From Lachnospiraceae bacterium (lineage in GTDB: Bacteria; Bacillota; Clostridia; Lachnospirales; Lachnospiraceae): a stretch of DNA of 64,000 nt. Location: contig CAJTDL010000018.1 of assembly GCA_910575035.1 (NCBI GenBank), positions 41,115 through 105,114 of the forward strand, given 5' to 3'. Positions 1 to 11,042 of the stretch are shown one piece after another; position 1 is the first letter of the stretch; the number at the start of each line of letters is the position of its first letter. The notes under the pieces were generated by a model. The model did no database searches, was not told the DNA's origin, and was given only the letters and a program-made list of their open reading frames with translations. A program made the position numbers and the translations under genes.

Positions 1-2054
<2,054 letters not shown>

Positions 2055-2774
2055 TCAGGCATCCTCCTTGATCCTTCCCTGCAGTTCCTCCCATTCTTCC
2101 TGGCTCACTTCCCGGTATTCCCCTTCTTTCAAATCCCCCAGCCGAATATTCATAATCCGCACCCGCTTCAAATCCACCACACGATACTGAAATGCCTGGC
2201 ACATCCTGCGAATCTGCCGATTCAGCCCCTGTGTCAGCACAATGCGGAAAGTATATCTCCCCACCTTCTCTACCCGGCACTCCCTCGTTGTCACATCTAA
2301 CTCTTCCAGATACACCCCTTTCGCCATTTTCTGCAAAAACCCTTCTGTCACTTCCCGGTGCACTCTGACAATATATTCCTTCTCATGCATATTCCTGCTG
2401 CGCATAATCTGGTTCACCAGCTCCCCCTGGTTTGTCATCAGGATCAGCCCATGGGAATCCTTGTCCAGCCGCCCTACAGGGTACACGCGCTTGGGATATC
2501 CCAAAAAATCCACAATATTATCCCGCTCCCGCTTTTCAGCCGTACACACAATCCCTACTGGCTTATTCACCACAAGCAAAATAACCGCTTCCTCTTTAGA
2601 AACGCTCTTTCTCCCAAACATCACCTTATCCCCTGGAAAGACCTTGTCTCCCATAACAGCTTTTCTGCCATTGATGGTTACAAAGCCCTCCCCAATCCGG
2701 CGATCCGCTTCTCTGCGGGAGCAAATTCCCGCCTCGCTTAAAAATTTGTTGATCCTGACTGGCCCTGACATCAT
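2055..2774 (-). CDS. rluF: 23S rRNA pseudouridine synthase, RluF type
   Basis: Isomerises a specific uridine in 23S rRNA to pseudouridine. The 239 aa protein has an N-terminal S4 RNA-binding domain (residues about 5-50, INKFLSEAGICSRREADRRI) and an RsuA/RluB/RluF catalytic domain with the catalytic Asp in GRLDKDSHGL (D104). The motif GLNRQIRRMCQAF and the tail KRVRIMNIRLGDL are closer to RluF than to RluB/RsuA. The start may be the first or second Met; AGGGG lies just upstream. It begins 12 bp after the 143 aa gene ends and its stop precedes ligA, suggesting one operon. The RluF assignment rather than another RsuA-family member is by motif only. Confidence 0.85.
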   Translation of the reverse strand: MMSGPVRINKFLSEAGICSRREADRRIGEGFVTINGRKAVMGDKVFPGDKVMFGRKSVSKEEAVILLVVNKPVGIVCTAEKRERDNIVDFLGYPKRVYPVGRLDKDSHGLILMTNQGELVNQIMRSRNMHEKEYIVRVHREVTEGFLQKMAKGVYLEELDVTTRECRVEKVGRYTFRIVLTQGLNRQIRRMCQAFQYRVVDLKRVRIMNIRLGDLKEGEYREVSQEEWEELQGRIKEDA

Positions 2775-2786
2775 TTCCCCTGCCTT

Positions 2787-3218
2787 CTATAAAAATTTTT
2801 TCAGCCTTTCAATATTCTCTTCCTCAAAATCCATCAATTCTTCCGCCAATTCATTGGCAAAGCTCCCCATAGACTTATTGTTATGCTTTACCTTCAGCAA
2901 ATCCGCAATCCCCCTGCTGTTTCGCTGAATGACCATATTCGCCACATGGGGCGTGCTGATGTTCAGCATGGTATTTGCCTGAACCGCCCCCCACAGCATA
3001 GCCCTTTCCAAACCAGAATCCTTGGGCACCAGCCCATGCTCCCACAGCCCTGCTTCTGCCTTCCTCTCAAAATCCCGGAACCGATTCCTCTCAGATGTCA
3101 GCTCATAGGCAAATTCCTGGTTATAAACCTTGCCCATCAATGCGTCAATGGCCTTTACCGCCCTGGATGCATTTCTCTGGGTTTCCCTTAACACATTAAT
3201 TTCCTCATGTTCACGCAT
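2787..3218 (-). CDS. Uncharacterised small helical protein
   Basis: I do not recognise a named family. The 143 aa product is predicted to be mostly alpha-helical and charged. It has no signal peptide or membrane segment, so it is probably cytosolic. The C-terminal half (NKSMGSFANELAEELMDFEEENIERLKKFL) is strongly amphipathic. It is 12 bp upstream of rluF on the same strand, so it is likely co-transcribed with rluF and ligA. The length and clean start (ATG after GGAGGGC) support a real gene. No function is proposed. Confidence 0.75.
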   Translation of the reverse strand: MREHEEINVLRETQRNASRAVKAIDALMGKVYNQEFAYELTSERNRFRDFERKAEAGLWEHGLVPKDSGLERAMLWGAVQANTMLNISTPHVANMVIQRNSRGIADLLKVKHNNKSMGSFANELAEELMDFEEENIERLKKFL

Positions 3219-3296
3219 AATGCCCTCCTACATTTGATTTCATATTGTCCATCATTAGGTTAAGACATTTTACGCTTTTTATACCCCTTATATAAG

Positions 3297-3333
3297 AAAA
3301 AGAGAACTGCCTTTACCAAACAATTCTCTTTTT
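3297..3333 (-). terminator. Rho-independent terminator after SH3 protein gene
   Basis: Inverted repeat AAAAAGAGAA / TTCTCTTTTT with a 17 nt loop lies just past the stop of the SH3-domain gene. A/T runs on both sides allow function in either direction. Confidence 0.7.
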
Positions 3334-3340
3334 AAAGCCA

Positions 3341-4600
3341 CTAATTATTCAAAAGCAAATCTGTCCGAATATATCCGGTCTGCCCGTTCCATTCTACTTT
3401 TGTCCATCCTTCTGCATAGCTTAATATAACCGTTATGCTGTCTCCAATCCCGGTTGTCCCAATCAGTTCTGCCGACTCATTCATGGAAACACGGACATTA
3501 TAGCCGTCATTCGCCGTCAGGACTGTTCCTTCTGGCACATAATTAAGGCCACTGCTGTTATTGCTGCCTTCTGTATTATCCTCTTGCCCTGAAGGCTCCT
3601 CCGGCGCTGCTTCTTCCTGATTCTCAGCAGCTTCCTCCTGCTGCTTCTGCTCTTGCTTCTTCTTTTCCTCTTCTTCTTTTTTCTTCTTCTTTTCCTCTTG
3701 TTTCTTCTTTTCCTCTTGTTTCTTCTTTTTCTCTGCCTTCTTTTTCTTCTTTTCTTCCTGCTCGGCTTTTTCCTTTTCAGCATTCGGATCATAAGACTGC
3801 TTCCATTCCTGGATTGCCTTCGTCATGGAATTAGCGACTTTCTTCAAATCCTTATTAGATTCTATCATCTCATCATACTCAGACTGGCAATCCTGATGGA
3901 GCTTGGCTATACCCTCAATAGCCCCAAAATCTTCAATCAACGCCTCAATCTCAGGATCTGTCTCCTGCTCCTCCATCTGGCGGTTAAATGGGCAATACAG
4001 GCTGTCTATATAAAGCTTTCCCTTATCGTCTGTCCTAATATAGAAAAAATCCATTCCCGGAAGGCTCTCTTCTGCATCTGCCAGCTTCATGGTGAATGTA
4101 GCGGACGCAATATAAGATCCCTCTTCTTTTCCTTCCTTTGTATAACATGTGAGGCCGCCATAACTCTCCACATAGCTATCCATCATCTTAATATAGCTTT
4201 TTTCCATATCAGAAAGAGACTCCGTAATGGAATCTAACTTTTCTACGTCTGCTGCTGCACAGGAATTATAATATGTAGAAACCAGTTCCTTTACCTCTGG
4301 CAAATCTACCTCATATCCAGGATCTGCCTGCTCTGTTCCTGGCTCTTTTGTTCCTTCCTCCGGATCTTTGGCCTCATCCTGGCCTTCCCCGCCTTGTTCT
4401 CCCTGTTCCCCGGAAGCTGTGCTTCCCTGGGCGTCTGTGCCTTCCCCGCCCTTACTGTCGCCTACCGTCATGGCAAGTGCCAGAATCAATGCTATTGTTA
4501 AAACTCCTGCTGAAATATATTTTATGTTTTTCTTGCAAAATGCTACTATTTTATTTGAATCTACATTGTAATCGGATTTTCTTTTATTTGAATTGCTCAT
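3341..4600 (-). CDS. Membrane-anchored protein with Lys/Glu-rich coiled coil and C-terminal SH3b domain
   Basis: The 419 aa protein has a short cytosolic N-terminus, one transmembrane helix (about residues 29-48, YISAGVLTIALILALAMTVG), and an acidic Gly/Glu linker. A globular domain follows (about 95-270), then a highly charged region of alternating Lys and Glu/Gln runs (about 275-325) expected to form a long helix or coiled coil. It ends in a bacterial SH3 (SH3b) domain (about 355-417, YNVRVSMNESAELIGTTG ... GYIRTDLLLN). SH3b domains often bind cell-wall peptides; that role here is inferred. The Lys/Glu tract is built from short imperfect DNA repeats and could vary in length. The gene stands alone, with a terminator behind it and a hairpin-rich leader in front. 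Confidence 0.8.
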   Translation of the reverse strand: MSNSNKRKSDYNVDSNKIVAFCKKNIKYISAGVLTIALILALAMTVGDSKGGEGTDAQGSTASGEQGEQGGEGQDEAKDPEEGTKEPGTEQADPGYEVDLPEVKELVSTYYNSCAAADVEKLDSITESLSDMEKSYIKMMDSYVESYGGLTCYTKEGKEEGSYIASATFTMKLADAEESLPGMDFFYIRTDDKGKLYIDSLYCPFNRQMEEQETDPEIEALIEDFGAIEGIAKLHQDCQSEYDEMIESNKDLKKVANSMTKAIQEWKQSYDPNAEKEKAEQEEKKKKKAEKKKKQEEKKKQEEKKKKKEEEEKKKQEQKQQEEAAENQEEAAPEEPSGQEDNTEGSNNSSGLNYVPEGTVLTANDGYNVRVSMNESAELIGTTGIGDSITVILSYAEGWTKVEWNGQTGYIRTDLLLNN

Positions 4601-4631
4601 GTGTGCTCCTTATTTTTCATCTATATTCGCT

Positions 4632-4798
4632 CACAGCCCTGGCTTGTGCAGGGCTGTGATGATTAAAAGTTTCATTTATTCACGGCCTGGAGGCCGTGAA
4701 TTGCAACAATTCGGGGCGATATTATAAATTTTGCTTCACAAAAATCGCCCCTCACTCCTGAATCATGTTCTCACGGAATGCACAATTCAGCGCATTCC
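4632..4798. repeat. Cluster of four short hairpins
   Basis: Four separate inverted repeats stand in a row upstream of the SH3 gene: CACAGCCCT/AGGGCTGTG (4632-4658), TCACGGCCT/AGGCCGTGA (4680-4699), GGGGCGAT/ATCGCCCC (4713-4751) and GGAATGC/GCATTCC (4775-4798). None is followed by a long T run. A similar cluster is seen at 15531-15716. Function unknown. Confidence 0.6.
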
Positions 4799-4827
4799 TG
4801 AGCCATGATATAGTAACAAAGTTTCAA

Positions 4828-4899
4828 TACACCCAGAGGGAATCGAACCCCCAGCCCCAGAACCGGAATCTGGTGTTTTATCCGTTAAACTATGGGTGC
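4828..4899 (-). tRNA. tRNA-Arg (anticodon CCG)
   Basis: Folds as a 72 nt cloverleaf: acceptor GCACCCA/TGGGTGT (first pair a G-U wobble), D stem GTTT/AAAC, anticodon stem CCAGA/TCTGG around loop TTCCGGT (anticodon CCG), a 4 nt variable region, T stem GGGGG/CCCTC with loop TTCGATT, discriminator A. The CCA end is not encoded. It stands alone between the SH3 gene and the histidine kinase. Confidence 0.93.
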
Positions 4900-5321
4900 A
4901 TATCAAATTATACGAATGTCAATGCCTGTGCTCACCCCGGCATATCTGGCCAGCGCATTTTTATTAGGAATCCTAAGCTGCTGTCAGGAATACGCCTTTC
5001 CCTTTTTACTACAGCGAAGTTAGTATAACATACTTTTTCAAAAAAATCAAAACAATTTTTATTAATTTTAAAAATATTTTTTATGGAATGGATTCCAGGC
5101 TGATTTTTGTACAGGTTCCCAAGCGCATATACCATTATGCGTCTCTCCATTCTGCAAACGGCAGTATTCCAACATAATCTGCGTTTCTTAATCGTTCCTT
5201 TAATTTTAGGCCATTCATCCCAACGGCAAACTTAAAACAGGAAAAATCCCCTGAAACATCCCTGATAAATCACACAGGAACTTCCCAGAGGATTTCTTCT
5301 GCCGCTCCATAGGGAGGGCTC
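4900..5321. other. 422 bp gap without a convincing gene
   Basis: Lies between the tRNA 5' end and the 3' end of the hybrid kinase. It is AT-rich around 5030-5090 (runs of A and T that could serve as a tRNA promoter or terminator). The short reading frames here lack Shine-Dalgarno sites and recognisable domains. I see no gene in it. Confidence 0.5.
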
Positions 5322-7862
5322 TTACCCTAAATACTCTTTCAATGTCTTCATACACTCCTTCAGGTCTATGGGCTTTGCAATATGTGCATCCATCCCAATT
5401 TCCATACAATGCTGGGCGTCATCTGAAAAAGCGTCTGCCGTCATGGCAATAATCGGCAGCCCACTGTCTTCCCGCTCCAGTTTCCGGATGGCTTCGGTAG
5501 CGTCATATCCATTCATCACAGGCATCCGGATATCCATCAATATCGCATCGTAGAAACCGACCTCAGACTGTTCAAACATATCCAGGCATTCTTTGCCGTT
5601 CTCTGCCCGCTGCAGCTCCAGCCCTACCGAAGTTAAGATCTCACTGATAAATTCCCAGTTCAGATCAATATCCTCTGCCAAAAGGACATGCTTCCCATGG
5701 AAATCAACTATTTCTTCTTCCTCTGCCTCTTCAGACAGTGCCCCCTCCATATATTTCTCTAAATACAGGAACAGCGTGGACTTAAACAGGGGCTTAGAAA
5801 TAAACCCTTCAATCTCTGACGCATCAATTTCACTCTCCAGCTCGCTCCAATCATAAGCAGAAATCAAAAACGCTGTCACCCTCTTATCCCCTGTGACTTG
5901 CCGCATTTCACGGATCACTTCAATCCCATTCATATTCGGCATCTTCCAATCCACCAGGACAAAATCGTAATCATCCCCTTTCAAATGCCGATCAGTAATC
6001 ATATTAATGGCATCCCTTCCATCTGTGGTCCATTCTGTATAAACTCCCAGTTCCTGCAAATTAGAAACTGCACTGGTGCACAGCTGCTCATTATCATCCA
6101 CCACCAGTACCTTCCACCGCGGAAGCATCATATCCTTCTCATCAATATCAGACTTCTTCAGATCCAATGTAATGCGGAAGGTAGATCCCCGATCCTGCTG
6201 GCTTTGCAGTTCAATCGTACCTCCCATCAGATCTATGATTGCTTTTGTAATAGACATTCCCAGCCCTGTGCCCACAATCTTGGCCACCTCTTCTGTGCCT
6301 TCCCGCTCAAAGCTGTCAAAGATTTTTTTCTGAAATTCTTCTGACATCCCAATCCCGTTATCTTCCACCACAAACTGCACCCGCACATATTCATCACCCT
6401 TCGGGGATTCTTCCTGATACAGGTACATATCTACCCTGCCGCCCTCTGGCGTGAACTTCACCGCATTGGACAGCAGATTCAGAAGCACCTGGTTCAAACG
6501 GACAGCATCACAGTAGACGCTCTCTGACTGGATGGAATAGATGAAAATGTCAAAATATTGGTTCTTGGCCTTTATCTGGGGCTGCATAATATTCACAATA
6601 TCGTCCATGGATTCCCGCAGGGACATCAGGTTCATATTCAGTACCATTTTCCCGCTTTCGATCTTGGACATATCAAGCACATCGTTGATCAGTCCCAGCA
6701 GATGCTTGCTGGACAGCTTTACCTTATTCAGGCAGTCCAGCACCCGCTCTGGATCCTGGACATTTTTTAAGGCGATTTCTGTCATCCCAATAATGGCATT
6801 CATCGGTGTGCGGATATCATGGCTCATGCTGGATAAAAATTCGCTTTTCGCCTGGTCAGAACGGACTGCCTCATCCTTTGCCCGATCCAGCTCCCGCATT
6901 TGCTGGGTAGATAAACGGAAATACATAATAAACACAACCGACATGGAAATCAAGATCAAAAGGGATGAGACCAGCATCATCACCAAACGCTGCCCATCCA
7001 GCCTGCTGATTGGCACATCCATCAATTCGCTTCTCATAACGGTGATCAAATACCAATCCACGTTCTCGGCAACTGGCGTACAATAAGTATAACGTTTCCC
7101 CCCCTGTATGGAAACCTGCCTGTAATAACGCTCGCCTGACTGGATTGCAGCTTTAAGGCCATCCACATACTCTTCAGCCTCCTTACCGCCTTCTGATTCA
7201 GCCATAATGCGCTCATAGTAGCTTTCCCGAAAGGCATCCCCGCTCCGGATCACATAATTCCCCTGCGTATCGACCACATGGGAATACACCAATGTATCGG
7301 AAGAATCTAAAAAAAGAGCTTCTTTCAAATAATCCATGGGAATTCCTGCCAGCAATGCTATGCTCTTTTCGCCATTTTTCATAGGGTACTCTGCAGGCCT
7401 GCCCAAAACCAGCATCTTCTGGCCGCCATTTTCCGTGCCCACTGCAACAATACTCCCATCCTTTTCCAGGTACTCTTGCTCCTTACTGTTCAGCGCAAGC
7501 CCAACATCCGTCCCATAAACCGTTTCCAAACTGCCATCTTCGGCGTACAGCCCCAAAAAATCAAATCCCCTTACCTCGCCATTTGTGGTAAGCTCTTTCA
7601 GCATGTCCTCCCCATGAACAACAGAATCCGGAGGCGTAAGCTTGATGACCCCGCTTACCTGATCCAAACGAAGCCCTACAATAGATGAAAACTTCTGGCT
7701 TAGTTGGGTATTCATTTCTGACATATAAATCTCACTGATCTCATCAATCGTGTGCTCTGTATTCTTTCCCATGATTACCAGCAAATACACAAAAACTACA
7801 ATACAGATACTAATCACGCTGATAAAACTATTCCTCAGAAAAACATTGATATTTCTTCCCAT
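5322..7862 (-). CDS. Hybrid sensor histidine kinase with two receiver domains
   Basis: Membrane sensor of 846 aa. Order: TM1 (about 12-32), an extracellular Cache-like sensor region (about 40-285), TM2 (about 293-314), HisKA with phospho-acceptor His in SSMSHDIRTPMNAIIG (H348), HATPase_c with N box (NQVLLNLLSNAVKF) and G boxes (VEDNGIGM, GTGLGMSITKA). Two receiver domains follow, with Asp in FVLVDWKMP (D638) and AILMDIRMP (D777). There is no HPt or DNA-binding output domain and no response regulator next door, so the phosphorelay partner must be encoded elsewhere. The gene stands alone. The ligand is unknown; Cache domains typically bind small metabolites. Confidence 0.93.
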   Translation of the reverse strand: MGRNINVFLRNSFISVISICIVVFVYLLVIMGKNTEHTIDEISEIYMSEMNTQLSQKFSSIVGLRLDQVSGVIKLTPPDSVVHGEDMLKELTTNGEVRGFDFLGLYAEDGSLETVYGTDVGLALNSKEQEYLEKDGSIVAVGTENGGQKMLVLGRPAEYPMKNGEKSIALLAGIPMDYLKEALFLDSSDTLVYSHVVDTQGNYVIRSGDAFRESYYERIMAESEGGKEAEEYVDGLKAAIQSGERYYRQVSIQGGKRYTYCTPVAENVDWYLITVMRSELMDVPISRLDGQRLVMMLVSSLLILISMSVVFIMYFRLSTQQMRELDRAKDEAVRSDQAKSEFLSSMSHDIRTPMNAIIGMTEIALKNVQDPERVLDCLNKVKLSSKHLLGLINDVLDMSKIESGKMVLNMNLMSLRESMDDIVNIMQPQIKAKNQYFDIFIYSIQSESVYCDAVRLNQVLLNLLSNAVKFTPEGGRVDMYLYQEESPKGDEYVRVQFVVEDNGIGMSEEFQKKIFDSFEREGTEEVAKIVGTGLGMSITKAIIDLMGGTIELQSQQDRGSTFRITLDLKKSDIDEKDMMLPRWKVLVVDDNEQLCTSAVSNLQELGVYTEWTTDGRDAINMITDRHLKGDDYDFVLVDWKMPNMNGIEVIREMRQVTGDKRVTAFLISAYDWSELESEIDASEIEGFISKPLFKSTLFLYLEKYMEGALSEEAEEEEIVDFHGKHVLLAEDIDLNWEFISEILTSVGLELQRAENGKECLDMFEQSEVGFYDAILMDIRMPVMNGYDATEAIRKLEREDSGLPIIAMTADAFSDDAQHCMEIGMDAHIAKPIDLKECMKTLKEYLG

Positions 7863-7995
7863 AATTCCTCCTCTATGCTAAAATTACCAAGCTTACAGCA
7901 ACATCTATCTTATCATTTTTAATAGCTTGATTGTAGCATAGTTCTGCCTATTCCGCAACCTGAAAATTTTCTCCCTCCTTATCAGAATCGCATAC

Positions 7996-8027
7996 AAAAA
8001 AGGCAGCCCATTCCCTCCTAGGCTGCC
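7996..8027 (-). terminator. Terminator of the mtl-type operon
   Basis: On the minus strand, stem GGCAGCC/GGCTGCC with a 12 nt loop is followed by TTTTTTGT. It lies about 90 bp after the stop of the last operon gene. Confidence 0.85.
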
Positions 8028-8115
8028 TCCTTCCAAATGAAAAAAGAATCCTTTTTTTGCACCATCCATTTTCTATGCTGCCGTATGCCAGCAGCCTTCT
8101 CTGCCTGTAACCTCC

Positions 8116-9381
8116 TTAAACCTCTACGCCAAAATGTTCAAATAAAATCTTCTCCGCCTCTGCGCTCCACAACCCCCGGTTTTTCTTGCAGGCTTCGTCT
8201 AATTTTTGGAACAACGGGTCTGTTTTCCCAAGCTCTGCAAAGTCCTCAATAGCTGTCAGGGGCATGTCAAACTGGGTATAAGTCAGTTTCTTTCCCCCTG
8301 GGATATTTGGCAGGTTCAAGGTTGCCTCTGCAATGCTGTCAATGCCGCCCACATGAGTTACCATGACTGCCGGTTCAATCCTGCCCTTGGCTGCCAGGTC
8401 ATTTGCCTCGATCAAGTCGTCGTTGTTCCCGCCTGTGGTTCCCACAATATGCTGGCTGGTATAATGCACGTCGTACAGGTTGATCTCTGCTTTAAACTGG
8501 TTATCCGTAGGGCCTGCAAAGAAATTCATGCACCCGTCAAACGCCAGGATCTGGTCTCCCAGCTCCGCCACCTTGCGGTTTGGGATATAGACAAACACAT
8601 CATCGTATCCTTTTCCCCCTGTGATATCCACCAACTCTTTTGCCGGGTCTGCCATTTTTGCCGTATTCACATAGAGCAGCTCCACGCCGTTTTCCGCCGC
8701 ATAGGACTCTGGAATCACTTCCCTTGCCCGCTCCAGCTTCGCATCATCAATATCTGTAACCACAATCCTCTTCGGCTTATTTTTAAATTGGATCCCATAG
8801 CTGACAGCCCCAAGCCCCATTGGCCCGCATCCGCCCAGGATGATAATGTCGCCCCCTTCCTTGGTGCCGCCTGCCAGGTCATGGTTCCTCTTATTGGTAT
8901 GGTAATTGCCATGGTACCCGCCAATAATACAGCTCATGGGCTCGCCAAGAGAAGCCTCGAAAAAGCTTTCCCCTTCATAAGGCATCAAGCATCCCAGCTC
9001 CATCACTTCATGGGGGAAGATGCAATAAGTGCACGCCCCGCCAAAATACTCATAGGAATACCCTGGGGAAGCCAGGCTCCCCTTATAATTCAATGCTGGC
9101 TGCTGGGCAAATTTCATGCCTGGCTTAAACTGCTCTTTCCACTTCTCACCCACTTCTACAATCACACCGGAAAATTCATGGCCGATAATAATCGGATTCG
9201 TGTCAATATTCTGCGGCGCGCGCTTATGCTTCTTCCCCTGCTCCACTAATTTGTAAGTGGACATACAAATGCTGTCACTCATTACCTTTACCAAAATCTC
9301 GTCGTCTTTTATTGCCGGCAATTCAAATTCCTCTAATCTCAAATCCCTGGTTCCATACATCCTGACTGCCTTTGTCTTCAT
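8116..9381 (-). CDS. Zinc-type alcohol dehydrogenase, L-sorbose-1-phosphate reductase (SorE)-like
   Basis: Medium-chain dehydrogenase of 422 aa that should interconvert a polyol phosphate and a ketose phosphate using NAD(P)(H). It has a GroES-like N-terminal domain (IIIGHEFSGVIVEVGEKW), a Rossmann domain with IIILGGCGPMGLGAVSYG, and VVTDIDDAKLERA for cofactor selection. The long insertions and the overall length resemble the SorE/YggP group rather than short alcohol dehydrogenases. I chose the ATG at 9381 because AAGGAG lies 8 nt upstream; an earlier ATG would add 11 residues. It is the last gene of the PTS operon, occupying the place where mtlD would be expected. The substrate is inferred from context only. 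Confidence 0.8.
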   Translation of the reverse strand: MKTKAVRMYGTRDLRLEEFELPAIKDDEILVKVMSDSICMSTYKLVEQGKKHKRAPQNIDTNPIIIGHEFSGVIVEVGEKWKEQFKPGMKFAQQPALNYKGSLASPGYSYEYFGGACTYCIFPHEVMELGCLMPYEGESFFEASLGEPMSCIIGGYHGNYHTNKRNHDLAGGTKEGGDIIILGGCGPMGLGAVSYGIQFKNKPKRIVVTDIDDAKLERAREVIPESYAAENGVELLYVNTAKMADPAKELVDITGGKGYDDVFVYIPNRKVAELGDQILAFDGCMNFFAGPTDNQFKAEINLYDVHYTSQHIVGTTGGNNDDLIEANDLAAKGRIEPAVMVTHVGGIDSIAEATLNLPNIPGGKKLTYTQFDMPLTAIEDFAELGKTDPLFQKLDEACKKNRGLWSAEAEKILFEHFGVEV

Positions 9382-9484
9382 AACCTGATTCTCCTTTTCT
9401 AAAATTCCATCCAATCTCTATGTTCCATTTCACTATCAAAACCACATGGACTCTCTGGCTGCAATCCAACGCTTCCTTTGCAAA

Positions 9485-10414
9485 TTATATCTGCTCGATC
9501 ACAACCTGCCCCATCAGCTCATCTACCACTGCCCTGGTAGGAGGCTTTGTCCCAATGGTAGTAACCGCACCTGCAGAGGCTGCCATGCACAGCCGCACCG
9601 TCTTTTCATGATCCAATTTATTTTCCCAGGCGTAAGCCAAAGCCGCCACCATAGCATCCCCTGCCCCAACCGTAGAATGGGCCTTCACAGATAACGCCGG
9701 GCATTTTACCTCATATCCTTCCCGCACCATCATGGCGCCGCTTTTGCCCATAGACACTGCCACCGTCTCTATTCCCTGACTCTGCAGCTTCCTTGCGGCC
9801 TCCAGCAGCTCTTCCATAGACACACGGTAATCAAACCCAAAATATTCCTCCAGTTCCACGCGGTTTGGCTTAATAATATCCGGCTTTTCCTTCAATGCAT
9901 TCCGAAACAGCTCCCCATCCGCATCCAGCAGCACCTTTGCGCCCTTCGCATGCACCCTCGGGATAATTTCCGAATAAATCTGCTTATCCACCCCATTTGG
10001 GATACTGCCCGCCAGCACAAACAGCGTCTGGGCATCTGCATAGCTTTCTAACTTTTTCACCAGCTCTTCCTGCTGCTCTTTCCCAATCTGAGGCCCAGGC
10101 TCATTCAGCTCTGTCAATGAACCGCTTTTTTCATACACTTTTGTATTTGTCCGGGTCTCCCCGTCTACCCAGATAAAATCATTCTGGATGCCCCATTCAT
10201 CCAGCACGGAAGCAATGGTCTTGCCTGCATTCCCCCCTAAAAAGCCTACGGCAATGCTGCTCCCGCCCAATTCATGAATGGTCTTTGATACATTAATTCC
10301 CTTTCCCCCTGCATCATATTCCACCTTCTGAATACGGTTCAGCCCGCCAGGCAGCAACGCCTCAATTTCTATCGTTTTATCAATCGCCGGATTCATCGTA
10401 ACTGTAACTATCAT
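9485..10414 (-). CDS. PfkB-family hexose-phosphate kinase (1-phosphofructokinase type)
   Basis: Phosphorylates a sugar phosphate with ATP, most likely fructose-1-phosphate to fructose-1,6-bisphosphate (FruK/LacC group). The 309 aa protein begins MIVTVTMNPAIDKTIEI, typical of 1-phosphofructokinases. It has the PfkB signature with the catalytic Asp in STVGAGDAMVAALAYAW near residue 253 and the glycine-rich GGKGINVSKTI near residue 37. It lies between mtlF and the dehydrogenase in one transcript, which suggests it acts on the dehydrogenase product. A tagatose-6-phosphate kinase role is possible and cannot be excluded by sequence. Confidence 0.87.
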   Translation of the reverse strand: MIVTVTMNPAIDKTIEIEALLPGGLNRIQKVEYDAGGKGINVSKTIHELGGSSIAVGFLGGNAGKTIASVLDEWGIQNDFIWVDGETRTNTKVYEKSGSLTELNEPGPQIGKEQQEELVKKLESYADAQTLFVLAGSIPNGVDKQIYSEIIPRVHAKGAKVLLDADGELFRNALKEKPDIIKPNRVELEEYFGFDYRVSMEELLEAARKLQSQGIETVAVSMGKSGAMMVREGYEVKCPALSVKAHSTVGAGDAMVAALAYAWENKLDHEKTVRLCMAASAGAVTTIGTKPPTRAVVDELMGQVVIEQI

Positions 10415-10560
10415 CTGCCCATCTCCTTTCCTCTCTCAAACCTTAACCGCATTATCCTCCCACTGTATCTCCCAGCCTTTCTATGGCAAGGAAATGCCGC
10501 ATGCTTTCCTAATACGGCCAAAACGCCATTCCATTTTCTATAGGCGCTGCATGTTTTCTT

Positions 10561-11019
10561 TTATGCTGTCAAAATACTGTAAATCGTATCTGCATCCCCA
10601 GAGATCAGATTCTCAGAAGAAGCCTCATCCATCATAATGTCCGCAATATTTGCAAGGATATCCATATGCTCCTCGCCAACCCCGGCAATCCCGATCACCA
10701 TATGCACTTCATTGCCGTCCCAGTCAATCCCCTGGCTAAATGTCATAACTGCAATCCCGGAGGATTTCACCTCTCTTTTCGCCGCTTCTACTCCATGGGG
10801 AAGCGCAAGCCCATTTCCCATAAAGGTAGAAAATGTCTTCTCCCGCTCCACCATAGCATCCACATAAGGCTGATCCACATACCCGCTGTCCACCAGCATC
10901 TGCCCTACGCTGCGGATCGCCTGCTCTTTCGCCATAGGCTCACAATTCACCTTCACATTCTCCCGGTACAGCAATGCCTTCTTCTCCACAGCCTCTTCTT
11001 TTTTCTTCTTAAATAACAT
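10561..11019 (-). CDS. mtlF: PTS mannitol-type EIIA component
   Basis: Cytosolic phosphocarrier of 152 aa that passes phosphate from HPr to the EIIB domain of the mannitol-type permease. The phosphorylated His is in GNGLALPHGVEAAKREV (H75), the family's conserved site, followed by the SSGIAVMTFSQGIDW strand typical of MtlF/FruA-IIA. The N-terminus is unusually basic (MLFKKKKEEAVEKK). It lies 23 bp after mtlR, with the PfkB kinase downstream, so all belong to one operon. Confidence 0.9.
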   Translation of the reverse strand: MLFKKKKEEAVEKKALLYRENVKVNCEPMAKEQAIRSVGQMLVDSGYVDQPYVDAMVEREKTFSTFMGNGLALPHGVEAAKREVKSSGIAVMTFSQGIDWDGNEVHMVIGIAGVGEEHMDILANIADIMMDEASSENLISGDADTIYSILTA

Positions 11020-11042
11020 AACCTTTTCCTCCTTCTAAATGT

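Noticed and set aside
3653..4237. Long plus-strand frame opposite the SH3-protein gene, Leu/Phe-rich
   Set aside because: It is the antisense of the Lys/Glu-rich coiled coil. The minus-strand gene has a membrane anchor, an SH3b domain and a terminator.
8206..9249. 347 aa plus-strand frame opposite the dehydrogenase
   Set aside because: Antisense shadow of a well-conserved enzyme; no family resemblance or ribosome site.
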